A DNA stretch of 64,000 bases from Leguminivora glycinivorella (Eukaryota > Arthropoda > Insecta > Lepidoptera > Tortricidae): positions 20,020,956 to 20,084,955 of the forward strand of contig NC_062973.1 in the NCBI RefSeq assembly GCF_023078275.1, written 5' to 3'. The position numbers and the translations under genes were made by a program. Shown piece after piece: positions 45,976-56,759 of the stretch. Each line of letters opens with the position of its first letter. Within the stretch, counting starts at the first letter, position 1. Below the pieces are notes generated by a model. It searched no databases and was not told the DNA's origin. It saw nothing but the letters and a program-made list of their open reading frames with translations.

Positions 45976-46094
45976 TGGCCCATTTCTCAAAACTGAAAGT
46001 TATAACTTACAAGCGGAAGTCTCTTTCCAACTTGTCATATTAGACAGTGACTACCACTTGTAAATTGTAACTTGTAGCTTCGAGAAATGGGCCC
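45976..46094. mobile_element. Short MITE with GGCCCATTTCTC TIRs
   Basis: TGGCCCATTTCTCAAAACTG on the left pairs with 'gcttcgagaaatgggccc' on the right. Inner parts (TTATAACTTACAAGCGG and CCACTTGTAAATTGTAA) pair as well. CAG on both sides is a possible 3-bp TSD. The element is 119 bp. Confidence 0.7.
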
Positions 46095-46466
46095 CAGGTC
46101 ACTTTACACTGGTTTACCCGACATTATTGCGAGTGACAGTTAGTAATAGTCACACAGTCAGTATATGTCTCGCGTGATAGAACCGTGTAAAAACGCTTTA
46201 ATGATATCCTTGCAGGAAGGAGCCGCAATTTAGAACGGCGAATGATGGGAAAAATTACTTTATATATGCTAATTCATTGTAACAAAGAGTAATAAAGATC
46301 ATAGTAGATTGAAGGATGTTTTGCGTCTGTCAAACAATAAGTTAATGTATGTAAAACAATGGAGTATGTTGTAAAAATAATTAGTTACTTAGATTTATTT
46401 CGGTCTCGTGCAGTCCAAGCAAATATGTGAAAAATATGTCCAAAAAGTATGAACCAAACCTAAAAA
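46095..46466. other. No supported feature
   Basis: AT-rich spacer between two small foldbacks. Confidence 0.35.
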
Positions 46467-46596
46467 TCTGTGGGCCTAGTGAAAAAGGGTATAATTCAAA
46501 TTGACTCGGTGAAAAAGGGCACAAGTCCCACCTCGGACTTGTGACCTTTTTCACCGAGTCAATTTGAGTTATACCCTTTTTCACTAGGCCCACAGA
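46467..46596. repeat. Near-perfect 62-bp hairpin, 6-nt loop
   Basis: The arms 46467-46528 and 46535-46596 begin TCTGTGGGCCTAGTGAAAAA and pair with two mismatches around CACCTC. AACCAAACCTAA (46452) and TTAGGTTTGGTT (46634) form a further outer pair. Each arm also contains an internal near-repeat GTGAAAAAGGG. Confidence 0.9.
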
Positions 46597-46644
46597 AATA
46601 TACCACAGATAAAACTTTTATAATAACTACATATTAGGTTTGGT

Positions 46645-47561
46645 TATTAGTTATTAGAATCGATGGTATGCAGAAGCCTAGAAGTAAGATACAAACCGCA
46701 GCTCATTCCAAAATGCTCGTTAACCAGTAGCTTTTAAGTTAAATAAAACTCAATATGAAACGGAATGCCACGGAAGACCAGCGTCAAAGTATCCAAAAGG
46801 TACCTTGACACCAAGCTGAGTGGAAACCTTTTCAGAGACGTTTAAATGCAATTAGTTCGACATTGTTTTGTACTGTTTAAGCGTTCTAAATATTTTTTTT
46901 TTCTATTATATTCAATAAAATTCTATAAACTAACGCCTAGGTCAGTCACATCCACAAGACCTGATAAAAGCCAGTACAAGGAATATAAAAAATCAATGAC
47001 ATGCTCTATACTGAGCGTGAGCCGTTAAGAATCCCTTATATTGTCATTGTTACATTAAGACCCATTTACATTGCTGACAGTTGAGATGACATACAACAAT
47101 CAAACACCGCAATGTAACGAAGCTCCCATGCTAGTTCTCGCACCGTGTAAACCAGCCCTTATTTAGGCCCTCGGAATCGACTCACAATCACCCGTGAAGC
47201 AATGGGAACACAACCAATGACACGCGACAAACACCATACCTAAGTGGTTACCGTGAGATCTAGTACCAGGAGGCGCGTTCGACTTGTGTCGATGACAGCC
47301 AGTGACATGGCGATAATAGGTTTTCATATTTTCTAGAAAACACTAAAAATAAAAAAGAGTGTTCGTCTTAAAAGTTGAGCGACGTATTTAAACCCTGAAC
47401 GTGTCTAAGGGCGTCAATAATTGTTTATCTTAAAGAGTTTCATCTGCTCGTTTGATTGTCTGACAAATAAGTCAGCTCGGAAACCTAATCCATAAACACT
47501 ATAAATAAGGCGTTTGTTATTTGACAAATGCAAAGATGTTCAATATTTTTAATAGGCCATA
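46645..47561. other. No supported feature
   Basis: Non-coding sequence. Confidence 0.35.
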
Positions 47562-47747
47562 TCCATACTATAATTACAAATGGGAAAGTTTGTGTGCCTG
47601 TTTGTTTGTTCGTCTTTCACGACAAAAAGGAGCGACCGAATTGCCGTGATTTTTTAAGTGGTGATAGTTGAAGTGATGGAGTTGGAGAGTGACATAAGCT
47701 ACTTTTTGTATCTTTCTAACGCGAGCGAAGCCGCTGGCAAAAGCTAG
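47562..47747 (+). mobile_element. Helitron-like non-autonomous element, copy 2
   Basis: It starts TCCATACTATAATTACAAAT and ends GCTGGCAAAAGCTAG, with host A before and T after. AACGCGAGCGAAGCC forms the subterminal motif. No TSD, as expected. Confidence 0.8.
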
Positions 47748-49022
47748 TTTATTATAACTCAAAAGCGACCGCGAAACATAAAAAAGATTATTGGTGGATC
47801 CTGGATTTGAAACTCATCGGTCGTAAATGTATGAAACTGATATTATAGTGTCGTTAATCGAATAGAATAGAATATAATTCATTTAACGTCACAACATAGT
47901 ACACACAAAAAGAAGAAGCTATTATAAATAGGAACATCATTCATCATTCAGCATGATGTCGCGGCAACCCGCAGCGCTGGTTTTCTGTGAGGACCTGACT
48001 ACATCTAACTTTAGTTTAGTTAACCGGATAGATATAAAGGGTAAGCCATGATATAAAAAAGCTATGTTACGAGCAGTGATAAAATATTGTGGAATTGTGG
48101 TTTATAATTGCGTAACGGAAAACTGGTTCGTTGCAAGACATCCTCTTACGATATTGATAAGAAACTAATTAAGTTAAATGTATAATTCATTTGCTTTGAC
48201 CAATAGCGTCCTTTTATAAAGGTAGATCAAATATTTGCGGTCACTTTATAGCAGAGTACCTAATAATTTTGGCGCCAAGTTTGATTACTGAATAAAATAC
48301 TTCTCATAGGGGGGAGTCTAAATTTATACACGGTACCTCTAGTTCAAAAATATCTTGGCAAAGATTTTACATAACTTGTACTATATTTTATAAAAGCTCT
48401 ATAAAATCTATTCTTATATCCTAATCATAGGGTATTATTTTTTTTAATTAAAAAACTGTTAATTTCGACACTGGAAGATAATATCCATAAATTTTCCAGA
48501 TAGTTTATAATAATAATATCTTGTTATCAAAATGTTAAAATAACTTAAAAGAGGTGGACTTTTAACCATACAATTAAACGGATGAACCGGAATTATTGGT
48601 ACTTAGGTGCACGAAGAACCCTTTAAGTATGTATATTACATTTAAAAAAATACCTTCAATGAAAGCAAGAGACCAATTTATGAATGGTGAACTTGTTTTT
48701 TTGGACTTTGATTTAATTGTTTAGATAATTTGTGGAATGGCGAGCTAATTAAAATTGTAGTAACGAACATAAAGACAGCACGAAGTGCGACTGAGCGAGT
48801 TTCATTGATTTATTCGATTGAATCGAATCAATAATGATATCGATAAATAACCGATTTTAGTAAAATTATCCTAGAAACATTACTAGACAACATATTCTTT
48901 GTGCTTTAAATACAGATAAAACGTAACATGTGGAGTGGATCAAAAACAATATTAAAATACTTATTACATATGTACCTACATGAATATTTTCATATGTTAG
49001 TCTATTCAAATGACATCTAGGC
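47748..49022. other. No supported feature
   Basis: AT-rich non-coding stretch without repeats that I recognise. Confidence 0.35.
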
Positions 49023-49034
49023 AAAGAAGGCATT

Positions 49035-49244
49035 TAATTTTTAACAAGCAGAAACGTCTGCTAACGATTGATTGAGACGTCACCCCAAGACGTGTGTACA
49101 AAAGGAAAGGCATGTAAAGATTTGCGATGTCCGGCGTGGCTTCCGTAGCTCAATTGGTTAAGAGCATTGCACGGATTGCAAAAAGGATGCGGGTTCAAGT
49201 CCCGCCGGAAGCGTAAATTTTTCAAATTTTTCCTTTAATATAAA
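49035..49244 (+). mobile_element. Full-length SINE with tRNA-like block near the 3' end, 12-bp TSD
   Basis: Flanked by AAAGAAGGCATT (49023-49034 and 49245-49256). About 100 bases of unrelated head precede the tRNA-like block (49139-49212), and a short AT-rich tail ('cctttaatataaaaa') follows. A truncated sibling lies at 22006-22060. Placing the polymerase III-type promoter downstream of 100 bases of body is unusual for a SINE. Confidence 0.75.
49139..49213 (+). other. Well-folded tRNA-like block of the SINE
   Basis: The acceptor stem GCTTCCG/CGGAAGC (7 bp, perfect), D stem GCTC/GAGC and T arm GCGGG-TTCAAGT-CCCGC are intact. The anticodon stem is weak (TTGC-ACGGATT-GCAA) and the base before the putative anticodon is not T, so I call it SINE-borne and not a tRNA gene. 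Confidence 0.6.
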
Positions 49245-49256
49245 AAAGAAGGCATT

Positions 49257-49629
49257 GTTAGCATGTCTCTGAAAAATAACGGTTTAACATTGCGGTGAAT
49301 TTATAAATGGAAATTTAAACAATAACATTAAAATGCCGTTAAGGTCAAAATGGGCAAGTCAATCCACAGTGTCATTTAGGGTACCTAAACCGTATCTAGA
49401 TTTGTGACAGTTGTAGTTGTTTCTTGCAAAAAAAATACTTAACAGTCGAAAAGGTCCTTTTTTGGAACTTTATACCACGGACATACGATTTACTTTAGGG
49501 CCAGTACAGAAGTTAAGTTGCAGCCTAACAGCAACTCTATGTCTAAATCTAAGGTTATTTTTTTCTTCGTAATGACAATTTAACTAACTATTATGGTTCA
49601 GTGATCAAAAGTAAATCTTATTCTCCGAA
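49257..49629. other. No supported feature
   Basis: Non-coding sequence. Confidence 0.35.
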
Positions 49630-49867
49630 ATGAGAGAACATCACCTGTCCCGATCCTGCGCAGCCTCTTCAGAGCCAGTCACTGACTTGAAGCGGACGCA
49701 GATCTGTCGCCACACTGTTCTCCCAGCGATACCTGGGTCGACCCAAGAACGTTCTCTTGATAGCTTGATCGTTTCCCATTCTAAGTGAGCGAACCAGCGA
49801 AGTCTGGGAGCTTTCGTTCCGCCGATGATATTGGCCACTAACTCTCCTAGGCCATCATTTCTAGGTA
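49630..49867 (-). pseudogene. LINE polymerase C-terminal fragment
   Basis: The minus-strand frame reads LRWFAHLEWETIKLSRERSW and ends in SEEAAQDRDR. A second frame between them gives FLGRPRYRWENSVATDLRPL. The order RWFxHLE...FLGRPxxRW...AAQDRDRW is the conserved tail of insect LINE reverse transcriptases (RTE/CR1-like), here broken by frameshifts. Confidence 0.7.
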
Positions 49868-49869
49868 CC

Positions 49870-50795
49870 AAAATAAAGTTTTTATAAAAAAAACATAGTC
49901 AAATATTTTTGGGAAGACACGCTCAATGATAATAAAAATCAGGAAAATATAAGTATCTACTTCATGCTGGTGATTCACTTCACTAAGTAGAAGTGTATTT
50001 ATTTTATTTACTAATAATTCTTACACATATGGACAAACAGGTGATAAACCTCTTCTTCACAAATAGGCCAATGCCTCGTTGATAAGAACATGACGATAAT
50101 AAGAATAACATATGCATGTATAAGTATCCGTTGAAAAAGAAATAAGTTCATTAAAAAGTGCTATAAGAAATAAGAATATTTATTTTTGCTGATAAACTTG
50201 ACACTTACGTGTTAAAACCAGATTAATGTCGGGATTTGAATCTTGGACATTCAGTTTTGAAAGAAGTTAAATAAAGTAAAACAACCCTAAATTTTAAGAA
50301 AAGCTCATTTTCTCAAACATGCAATGAAATATTGTCTTTACGTTCCTTAAAATGGGCTGGGAAGTATCGCTTTTTGGGCGCAACAACTCGAGAGGACTGT
50401 AAAGGGATTTCATATTATTTTTTAGGCCTAGACCTGCAAAGTAACTTTTTTTTATAAAATATTGTCCTTTAGAGCATTTTTTTTATTACATTGTATGTTT
50501 GAGAAAAGCACTATACATGCCTCGGCGTGAAAACGAATTCCCGGCCCCGTATCCCTATCCGGCTATATATACCCACTTGGCCGGAAATCCTCATTTTCCC
50601 GGCCTCTGATGTAATGTACTATTTTAAGACTAGACATATTTTTTGTTGTCCGGGAATTTTAAGGTTCCATATTGAAATGTTTTATGTTAGAAAACAGCTC
50701 ATAACATAAAAATAAAGAATAAGTATCAAGTAGTTTTTTTTTTCTATCCTTTATTTTCCTTTCATGAATATTTTTACTATAATCTACATTTTTTT
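49870..50795. other. No supported feature
   Basis: Non-coding. Small frames near 50527 are AT-driven. Confidence 0.35.
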
Positions 50796-50799
50796 TTGA

Positions 50800-51057
50800 C
50801 GACCGGTCTAGCTCAGTCGATAGTGACCCTGCCTGCTGAGCCGCGGTCCAGGGTTCGAATCCCGGTAAGGGCATTTATTTGTGTGATGAGCACAGATATT
50901 TGTTCCTGAGTCATGGATGTTTTCTATGTATATAAGTATTTGTATATTATATATATCGTTGTCTGAGTACCTGCAACACAAGCCTTCTTGAGCTTACCGT
51001 GGGACGCAGTCAATCTGTGTAATAATGTCCTATAATATTTATTTATTCATTTTAGTT
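50800..51057 (+). mobile_element. Full-length lepidopteran tRNA-derived SINE
   Basis: The tRNA-like head (50802-50873) has the A box TCTAGCTCAGTCGATAGTGA and B box GGTTCGAATCC. The body includes 'gtgtgatgagcacagatatt', 'ttcctgagtcatgg', 'atatatcgttgtctgagtac', 'cacaagccttcttgagctta' and the end 'gaatgtcctataatattt' in a close variant. I recognise this as a common SINE of moths and butterflies. The minus-strand frame across the head (LPGFEPWTAAQ) is its shadow. A 3' fragment lies at 62637-62765. Confidence 0.85.
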
Positions 51058-51268
51058 ATAATAACTCATAACTCCTGTAACTAAAGCCTAACCAGAAATA
51101 TAAGACTACCTACGCTACGCGCCATGTTGCGGTATTTATTTCAAAAGAACTATTTTTCATAGTATTTTGAATTGTCACCACACACATGAGATTAACAGCG
51201 GTATCTTGACAATGGTGATATATTCATGGTCAGGATTTACCCACGTATTTATATTCTGAGTGTATTCA
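51058..51268. other. Spacer, no feature
   Basis: Short AT-rich spacer. Confidence 0.4.
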
Positions 51269-51443
51269 TCCATACTAATATTATAAATGGGAAAGTGTGT
51301 GTGTCTGTTTGTTCGTCTTTCACGGCAAAACGGAGCGACGAATTGACGTTATTTTTTAAGTGGAGATAGTTGAAGGGATGGATAGTGACATAGGCTACTG
51401 TTTGTCTCTTTCTAACGCGAGCGAAGCAGCGGGTAAAAGCTAG
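51269..51443 (+). mobile_element. Helitron-like non-autonomous element, copy 3
   Basis: It starts TCCATACTAATATTATAAAT and ends AGCGGGTAAAAGCTAG between A and T. It is the best-preserved of the three copies, 175 bp. The minus-strand frame across it is a shadow. Confidence 0.85.
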
Positions 51444-51518
51444 TAAATAATAAAAACAAATAGGTACCATACTAGCAAATAATATGTGCTATGTAAACAT
51501 ATTTGTATTAAACGAAAA

Positions 51519-51666
51519 CCAGCCGGCGTATCATGCTTCCAATTTTATCACTTATCCACGTGGATAAAGCATCCGTCACGCTTTAGCAAGTATGTCAGTG
51601 TGAGAGTGACAGATGTCTTATCCACGTGGATAAGTGATAAAATTGGCAGCATGATACGCCGGCTGG
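51519..51666. mobile_element. MITE with 49-bp TIRs containing CACGTG
   Basis: CCAGCCGGCGTATCATGCTT..TTATCCACGTGGATAA (51519-51567) pairs with 51618-51666 with a single mismatch. The arm tip TCCACGTGGA is itself a palindrome with an E-box. The inner spacer is 50 bp. TSD not resolved. Confidence 0.8.
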
Positions 51667-53047
51667 ATCCTGCGGTTTAGCACATTTGTCGTAAATATCA
51701 CCTAACTACTGAGAATTATTCGTATGTCAATATTTTCGACCTTTTAGGGTAATGGAATCTTTTAGGATGTTTGCTATGATATCATTGTTTAAATAATAAA
51801 GAATTTCTCTTTGATTTTTTTGAAGACATGATTGATATTTGGTTTAGTCGATTTGGTCCTGTATGTCATCATAATAATGTATGAAATATTTTATGTTACG
51901 AGTTTACAATTTATGCACAACTAGTTTTACTAATATCAAGGCTTTTAGGTCACATAAATACTATTTAATTTGATTTAATTTTAGCTCATAGGTACGTTTT
52001 ATACAATAAACTAGCTATGAATATTGTTTATTAAGAGGGCGCGGCAGTATCTGTGTCTAGTTGATTAATATAAAAAAAGAACTCTGTGGAGATTTGGCCA
52101 TTAAATGCATTGGCAATTAATGAAGAATAACCTCTTAAATTAAAGCAACTGATCTAGTAAAATGTTGTCAACGTAATAGAAATTAATACCATAACCATAA
52201 ACCCATTTTAATATAAATTATAATTTTATTTCGAGGTTCTAATTCCCCGATTCCTCTACCTTCACTTCTCGATCATATTATGTGTATTGCCTTGCCTTGC
52301 CTGCACATATTTTTTAATGTCAAATCGACATGCAATTACACAAAAGAAAGCCAGAGACAGTGTTATTGTACTAGCTAGCCGGCTAGCCTTGATGCGTTCA
52401 GCAATCCGAGGAAAATCCTACTTACAACTGTGTCTAGGACATGCGTCTGACCACAACTAGTTCCTCTTATCGTTGCTAAGCCACTAAGCAACGTTTCTTG
52501 AGGAAATTGATAGATTATATTCCGTTTGCTTTGGTTTGTTTGATTGATTTTATTTTTCATCGATTATTATGTTAGGAGAGAAAGAACATTCGGCCAGCCA
52601 TGAATTTCAGTGATGAATTTCTTTTGAAAAACAAACATAAAAATGAATTACAAAATCATGCTGAAGTTATTAATGCCTAGTTTTGGTATCTGCTTGTTAA
52701 ATATACTTCCTTTAGGTATGAAGCTAATATATTTATATTAGAGCAGCTTTAAGGAAAAACAATGCAATAATGTAATCGTTGTCTTAAATATGCGTTACGG
52801 TGCGGTAGTAATGTATTAAAAGTCTGCTAAACAATGTATAATTACGAAATCGCGTTAAACATGACTTTATTGCCTCTAATAGCTTAGACTAAGGTCTCAG
52901 CTCATCGCGCAGAGTACACGTAAATAAATCCTGTTTTAAATAAATAAACGTACAACCTTCGAAGTATTTGTTTCTTATCGATACTAACTCAGACACTGGC
53001 CAGATAAAGATAAAAAGGATAAGTACAGCTTTATATCGATGAGACAA
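51667..53047. other. No supported feature
   Basis: Non-coding. A short palindromic GCTAGCCGGCTAGC lies at 52375-52388. Confidence 0.35.
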
Positions 53048-53130
53048 TAGTACATTACGATACAAGTGCAAACAAAACGAATTTTCTTTTCGCACGTGTA
53101 TCGTACGACGTTTTTCAGTACAGACATAGA
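53048..53130 (-). mobile_element. CAGTACAGATGG foldback repeat, partial copy
   Basis: 'agtacattacgatacaagtg', 'cacgtgtatcgtacgacg' and 'tttttcagtacag' appear in the order expected for the reverse orientation of copy 1. The first half of the family is missing. Confidence 0.65.
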
Positions 53131-53947
53131 CTAAACTAAATAAAGGAAGACGTGTAACTCAGTACATCGTTTTATATGTTTGACTCGTAAAACAATAGAT
53201 GGCATTACTATACTCTCGCGACAAATGGTATTGTTCAATTCACGAAATAATTTCATTTAAATGACCTAAGTCGTATTATTTCAAAATTTGGAACATGATC
53301 GTACAACATTATCACTATATAACACCGAAATTAACAAAAACAATTAAGTCATTTTTTACCAATCGGGTACTTGAATCAGATTCAATTCATGGGAAGTGTT
53401 TTGTACGTTTGATGACTAATAGCAAACATTATAATCCGGTAGATGGCGCGTATGCAAGATGCACAACACTGCATGCTAAACAAAGTTGGCATATTGAAGA
53501 TAAGTTTTAAATTCAATTTATTTATTGTTCGAATGTGAGTAGTTAAAATCGCTGTCAATAGAAATTGCCAACAATGTAAACAAACCATTATACAAAATAT
53601 CAATATTTTAGCACAATTTTATTATTTCAAAGGTTGGATTTAGCCAGTATCTGATGAGTTAGAATGAAAATTAAAGACATTTTGACAACGTACAAGGTTT
53701 GTTTACATTGTTCACAAATTCTATTGACGGCGACTTTATAAATGATGAATTGATGATAGGGTTAGTATTTTGTAACATCACAATCTGCCAGAATTTGGCG
53801 TACAATACTCTTGACTCTCAATATGCACATTCATTATCATTAGTATTTGTTTTTTTTTTTGCACAAGTTTTAACGATTATTCTAAATTATCTTGGACGTA
53901 CATCCCAGAATAGGCAAAATATGCTACGTAAAATATTACAACCCTAA
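53131..53947. other. No supported feature
   Basis: Non-coding. A single GTAGATGGCGCG motif lies at 53440. Confidence 0.35.
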
Positions 53948-54055
53948 GTGCGGATGTCAGGAAGGATTTCAAAGGCGAAAATCAAAAATGGCGGCTTAAA
54001 TATATGGGATATCGGTCCTGCATCCGATATCGGATCGTATAATGTGAAAACGCAC
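53948..54055 (+). mobile_element. PIF/Harbinger-like MITE, copy 2, TAA TSD, left TIR internally deleted
   Basis: Flanked by TAA (53945-53947 and 54056-54058). The right TIR is full; the left keeps only GTGCG before jumping to GGATGTCAGGAAGG, so about 30 bases of TIR are lost. The core 'aaaatggcggctt' matches 32219-32351. Confidence 0.8.
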
Positions 54056-54349
54056 TAAGACGGAAGTATTACTTTCAGATTATTTTATTTTTATTACTAT
54101 AAAAATGTTTTACCACAAACAGCTACATATATCAGCACGACAGAGTCAGATGGCACTATTATCAGAATAAGACAGAAGTTGTACGATTTGCGGCTAATTT
54201 ATGATCAACATTCATCATTTCATCATCGATTTTTTAAAATATATGAATGTGGAATAAAACAATATATTTATAAGTCAATTTTATTAATTAAATTCTTTGA
54301 AAAGTTTCTTAATTATCATGCTAAGTGTTGAAATGCATTGAAATATTTA

Positions 54350-54531
54350 TTTTCAGTACAGATGGTGTTTTTTTTTTTACGCACTAGTGCGAGAAGTGGT
54401 TCATTACGAGTATATGTCAGGTCTAAACTTCGGAGGGCCATCTGTACTGAAAAACGTCGTACGATACACGTGTGAAAAGGAAATTCGTAACTCGTGTCGA
54501 TTTTTACGCACTTGTATCGTAATGCACTATT
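54350..54531 (+). mobile_element. CAGTACAGATGG foldback repeat, copy 2
   Basis: TTTCAGTACAGATGGTG..CCATCTGTACTGAAAAACG, then CGTACGATACACGTGTGAAA and 'cgcacttgtatcgtaatgca'. It lacks the 'cactcccttcggtcgtgtt' segment of copy 1. The minus-strand frame across it is a shadow. Confidence 0.75.
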
Positions 54532-54865
54532 TCCAAGTAGGCATATTACAATGATATGAACGTCAAATAAAGCTACGCCGGCTTTAACCCTACGCCTCAG
54601 CCACTTTTTTTCAAAATACACATGCAAAAGTATTCATAAAGAAAATATTAACAGACTGCTCTATGGAAATTAATTTCAATAAATTATACAAAGTACAAAG
54701 CTACTATGCTTAATAAGAGATGTTAGAGATACTGTATAGAGTCTCTAAGTGTCAAGGTATATCTAAAAAAATAAAAAAAATATACATGATGAAGAAAAAA
54801 AAAACGAACTGATACAAATAAAAAATAACTAAAATAACTTTAGAGTTTTAAAAGACTCTTGATGT
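54532..54865 (-). mobile_element. LINE 3' end, same family as 4440-4939
   Basis: The minus strand reads 'ctgaggcgtagggttaaagc', 'aatatgcctacttgga' and, upstream, 'gacacttagagactctat'. Compared with the copy at 4440-4939 the 'cccgccgagtttcttgcc' to 'ctcga' block is deleted. It lies directly against the foldback repeat ending at 54531. Confidence 0.7.
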
Positions 54866-54892
54866 CTCAACTAAAGAAAAAAATATATATAA

Positions 54893-54945
54893 TGCCGCCG
54901 CGGGGCGGAGCGGCGGCGGGGGGCCGGCGGCCGAGGCTCAGGCGT
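54893..54945. repeat. GC-rich (CGG-like) patch
   Basis: GCCGCCGCGGGGCGGAGCGG continues into 'cggcggggggccggcgg'. It is a sharp compositional island in AT-rich DNA next to a LINE end and a PIF-like element. Confidence 0.6.
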
Positions 54946-54978
54946 TGGTATCTCCTGCGAATTGCAAAGTATGCGTTA

Positions 54979-55621
54979 GGGCCCGCACAGACGGGTGACT
55001 CAATTTTTTTGTCTGCGGAGATCGGTCTATGGGCTAGTATGAAAGTGCGCACACGTTGCGACGCAACCTTTTTGTCTGCGGGTTCGACGAGTGACGACAA
55101 GCCTGCGACGTAACTGTCTCATTCTCTATATGTTTCAATGCAAGTGCGCACACGGTGACAAAATAGTCGCCGGTCGGTTGTCATTTTGACAGTTATCACT
55201 CAACCGCCTGGGCGAACGTATGTTATTATTCGAAAAAAATATAATTTTAAATGCCGATTGTTGAAGTCGACATTGATACCTGTCGTTTAATTTCAATTCT
55301 TCAGAAGTAGAGGTAAGGCCGACTTTATATGACAAGAATTTAAAAGAATAGTCCTACAATATTGAGGAAAACGATGCCGGGTTGTAAAATTCTAACGAGT
55401 TCATCAAAACTTTTAAACACTTATTCTGAAGTACCAAAAATGTTTTTTGGGTAGGCTCTTAATTTCATGAAAAAAGAAAAAGTTGCGTCCGTAGTATCTT
55501 CATAGTAGTCTGTGGTTGCATCGCTGTCGTTCCCGTGTGCGCACCTTTGAAATTGTCGCAAGGAGTTACGACAGAGACAAAAAAGTCGTCGAGTGACTTT
55601 GTCGCCCGTCTGCGCGGGCCC
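54979..55621. mobile_element. PIF/Harbinger-like element, TTA TSD
   Basis: The termini are GGGCCCGCACAGACGGGTGA and CGCCCGTCTGCGCGGGCCC, flanked by TTA (54976-54978 and 55622-55624). Subterminal repeats 'tttttgtctgcgg' and 'gtgcgcacacg' recur. The element is 643 bp with no transposase frame. It is GC-richer than its flanks, and chance ORFs on both strands follow that composition. Confidence 0.8.
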
Positions 55622-55689
55622 TTATAACAAATAGTTTAATGTTTTGTGAATTAAAGAAATATTGTTTGTTGATAACAATGATATACCGT

Positions 55690-55935
55690 CATCCAAGGTC
55701 CATAGCATGGCATTTAAAAAAAATCAAAATGGCCGACTTTTTTTTTTGAAAAATTTCAAAACGGTCTGAGCGCGCTGAAATTTTGCACACGGGTGGACAG
55801 CCGCCCTTAGATTAGTATACAATAAGAAAATTTTGAAAAATTCAAAATGGCGCCCTTTAAAGGCCAATTGAAATTTGTATGGAGGTCTTTTTTTAATCCC
55901 CATAGATCCGTAACGGTAGGAAAAAGCTTAAAAGT
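55690..55935. repeat. Dispersed repeat with 'aaatggcggac'-type motifs
   Basis: Phrases such as 'tcaaaatggccgac', 'cacgggtggacagccgccc', 'attcaaaatggcgccc' and 'gaaatttgtatggaggt' are ones I associate with a lepidopteran interspersed repeat. Ends were not resolved. Confidence 0.45.
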
Positions 55936-55982
55936 GCTGATCGGCTCGCCGGCGGATCGGGAAGTTGGAGTTTAAACAGATT

Positions 55983-56084
55983 TCGGACCGATATCCCATA
56001 CATTACAGTCGCCATCTTGGATTTTTTCCATTGAAATCCTTCCGACATCCAATATCGGATCGGATAACGTGAAAACGGATTAAG
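55983..56084 (-). mobile_element. PIF/Harbinger-like MITE, copy 3, truncated
   Basis: Reverse orientation: GTTTTCACGTTATCCGATCC, 'gatattggatgtcgg', then 'aagatggcgact' and 'atgggatatcggt', after which similarity stops. One end is missing. Confidence 0.75.
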
Positions 56085-56113
56085 GTTTAATATATGTAGT
56101 ACAGAAAACTCAC

Positions 56114-56179
56114 CATAAGATCTAGCTAGATGAAGACGTTGCTTTGATGATGTTGACGCATAAAACATTAGCAACGCTA
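56114..56179 (-). CDS. Possible upstream coding exon (alternative start)
   Basis: On the minus strand, TGTTTCTAATTTAG precedes the segment and GTGAGTTTT follows. It contains ATG and a frame MFYASTSSKQRLHLARSY with one base (G) left, the same exit phase as the exon at 42320-42392, so it could feed the exon at 35559-35612. The acceptor is mediocre, and the segment could equally be a first exon without an acceptor. It sits next to repeats. Low confidence. Confidence 0.22.
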
Positions 56180-56184
56180 CTAAA

Positions 56185-56577
56185 TTAGAAACACGTGTTT
56201 AGTTTCGGACGACACGCCTATAAGCAACCTACATAATTTGGTCGAGTTAATTTGAAATGTCAAAAACAGTGCTAAGTAATTTGACATTTCAATACTAGGT
56301 AAGTATAACCAAAGATATATATGGAATAAAATAAAATATTATATACGTATTTCTAACAACGATTCAATTAAATGGGCAGGGAATCAAATTCCTTGACTGT
56401 ATAGCTGTAGGTGCCTAAATAAAGATTTTTAATACTTATGGGTACCGATAAATTTATATAAATACAGTAAAGGGCGATAAAACTTGCACATCGGTCTTTG
56501 GAAAGAGACAACGTCACATAAGTGATTGGAGAGTAGAGTAGGTAGAAGGGTCCTCCCTATGGGCCTATGGGTTTTAT
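56185..56577. other. No supported feature
   Basis: AT-rich non-coding sequence. Confidence 0.35.
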
Positions 56578-56715
56578 AAACACACAACAAGTAGGCGCGA
56601 ACAATTCATACTTACTTTTCTATGATTCAAACACACAACAAGTAGGCGCGAACAATTCATACTTACTTTTCTATGATTCAACTTCACATCATACTTATTT
56701 TTCTAATATTCAACT
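56578..56715. repeat. Tandem duplication, 51-bp unit (2 exact copies plus a decayed third)
   Basis: AAACACACAACAAGTAGGCG.. starts at 56578 and again at 56629 with no differences seen across 51 bases. A diverged partial (acttcacatcatacttattt) follows. Confidence 0.9.
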
Positions 56716-56759
56716 AGAAAAAAAAAAGCGAAAAACAACAACATAATTCTTTTTAAACA

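Noticed and set aside
49139..49213. Functional tRNA gene
   Set aside because: Acceptor, D and T stems fold, but the anticodon stem is weak, and a TSD shows it is part of a retroposed SINE with a truncated sibling at 22006.
50659..50874. Minus-strand ORF with 'LPGFEPWTA'
   Set aside because: It is the antisense of the tRNA-like head of the SINE at 50800-51057, a common false protein in moth genomes.
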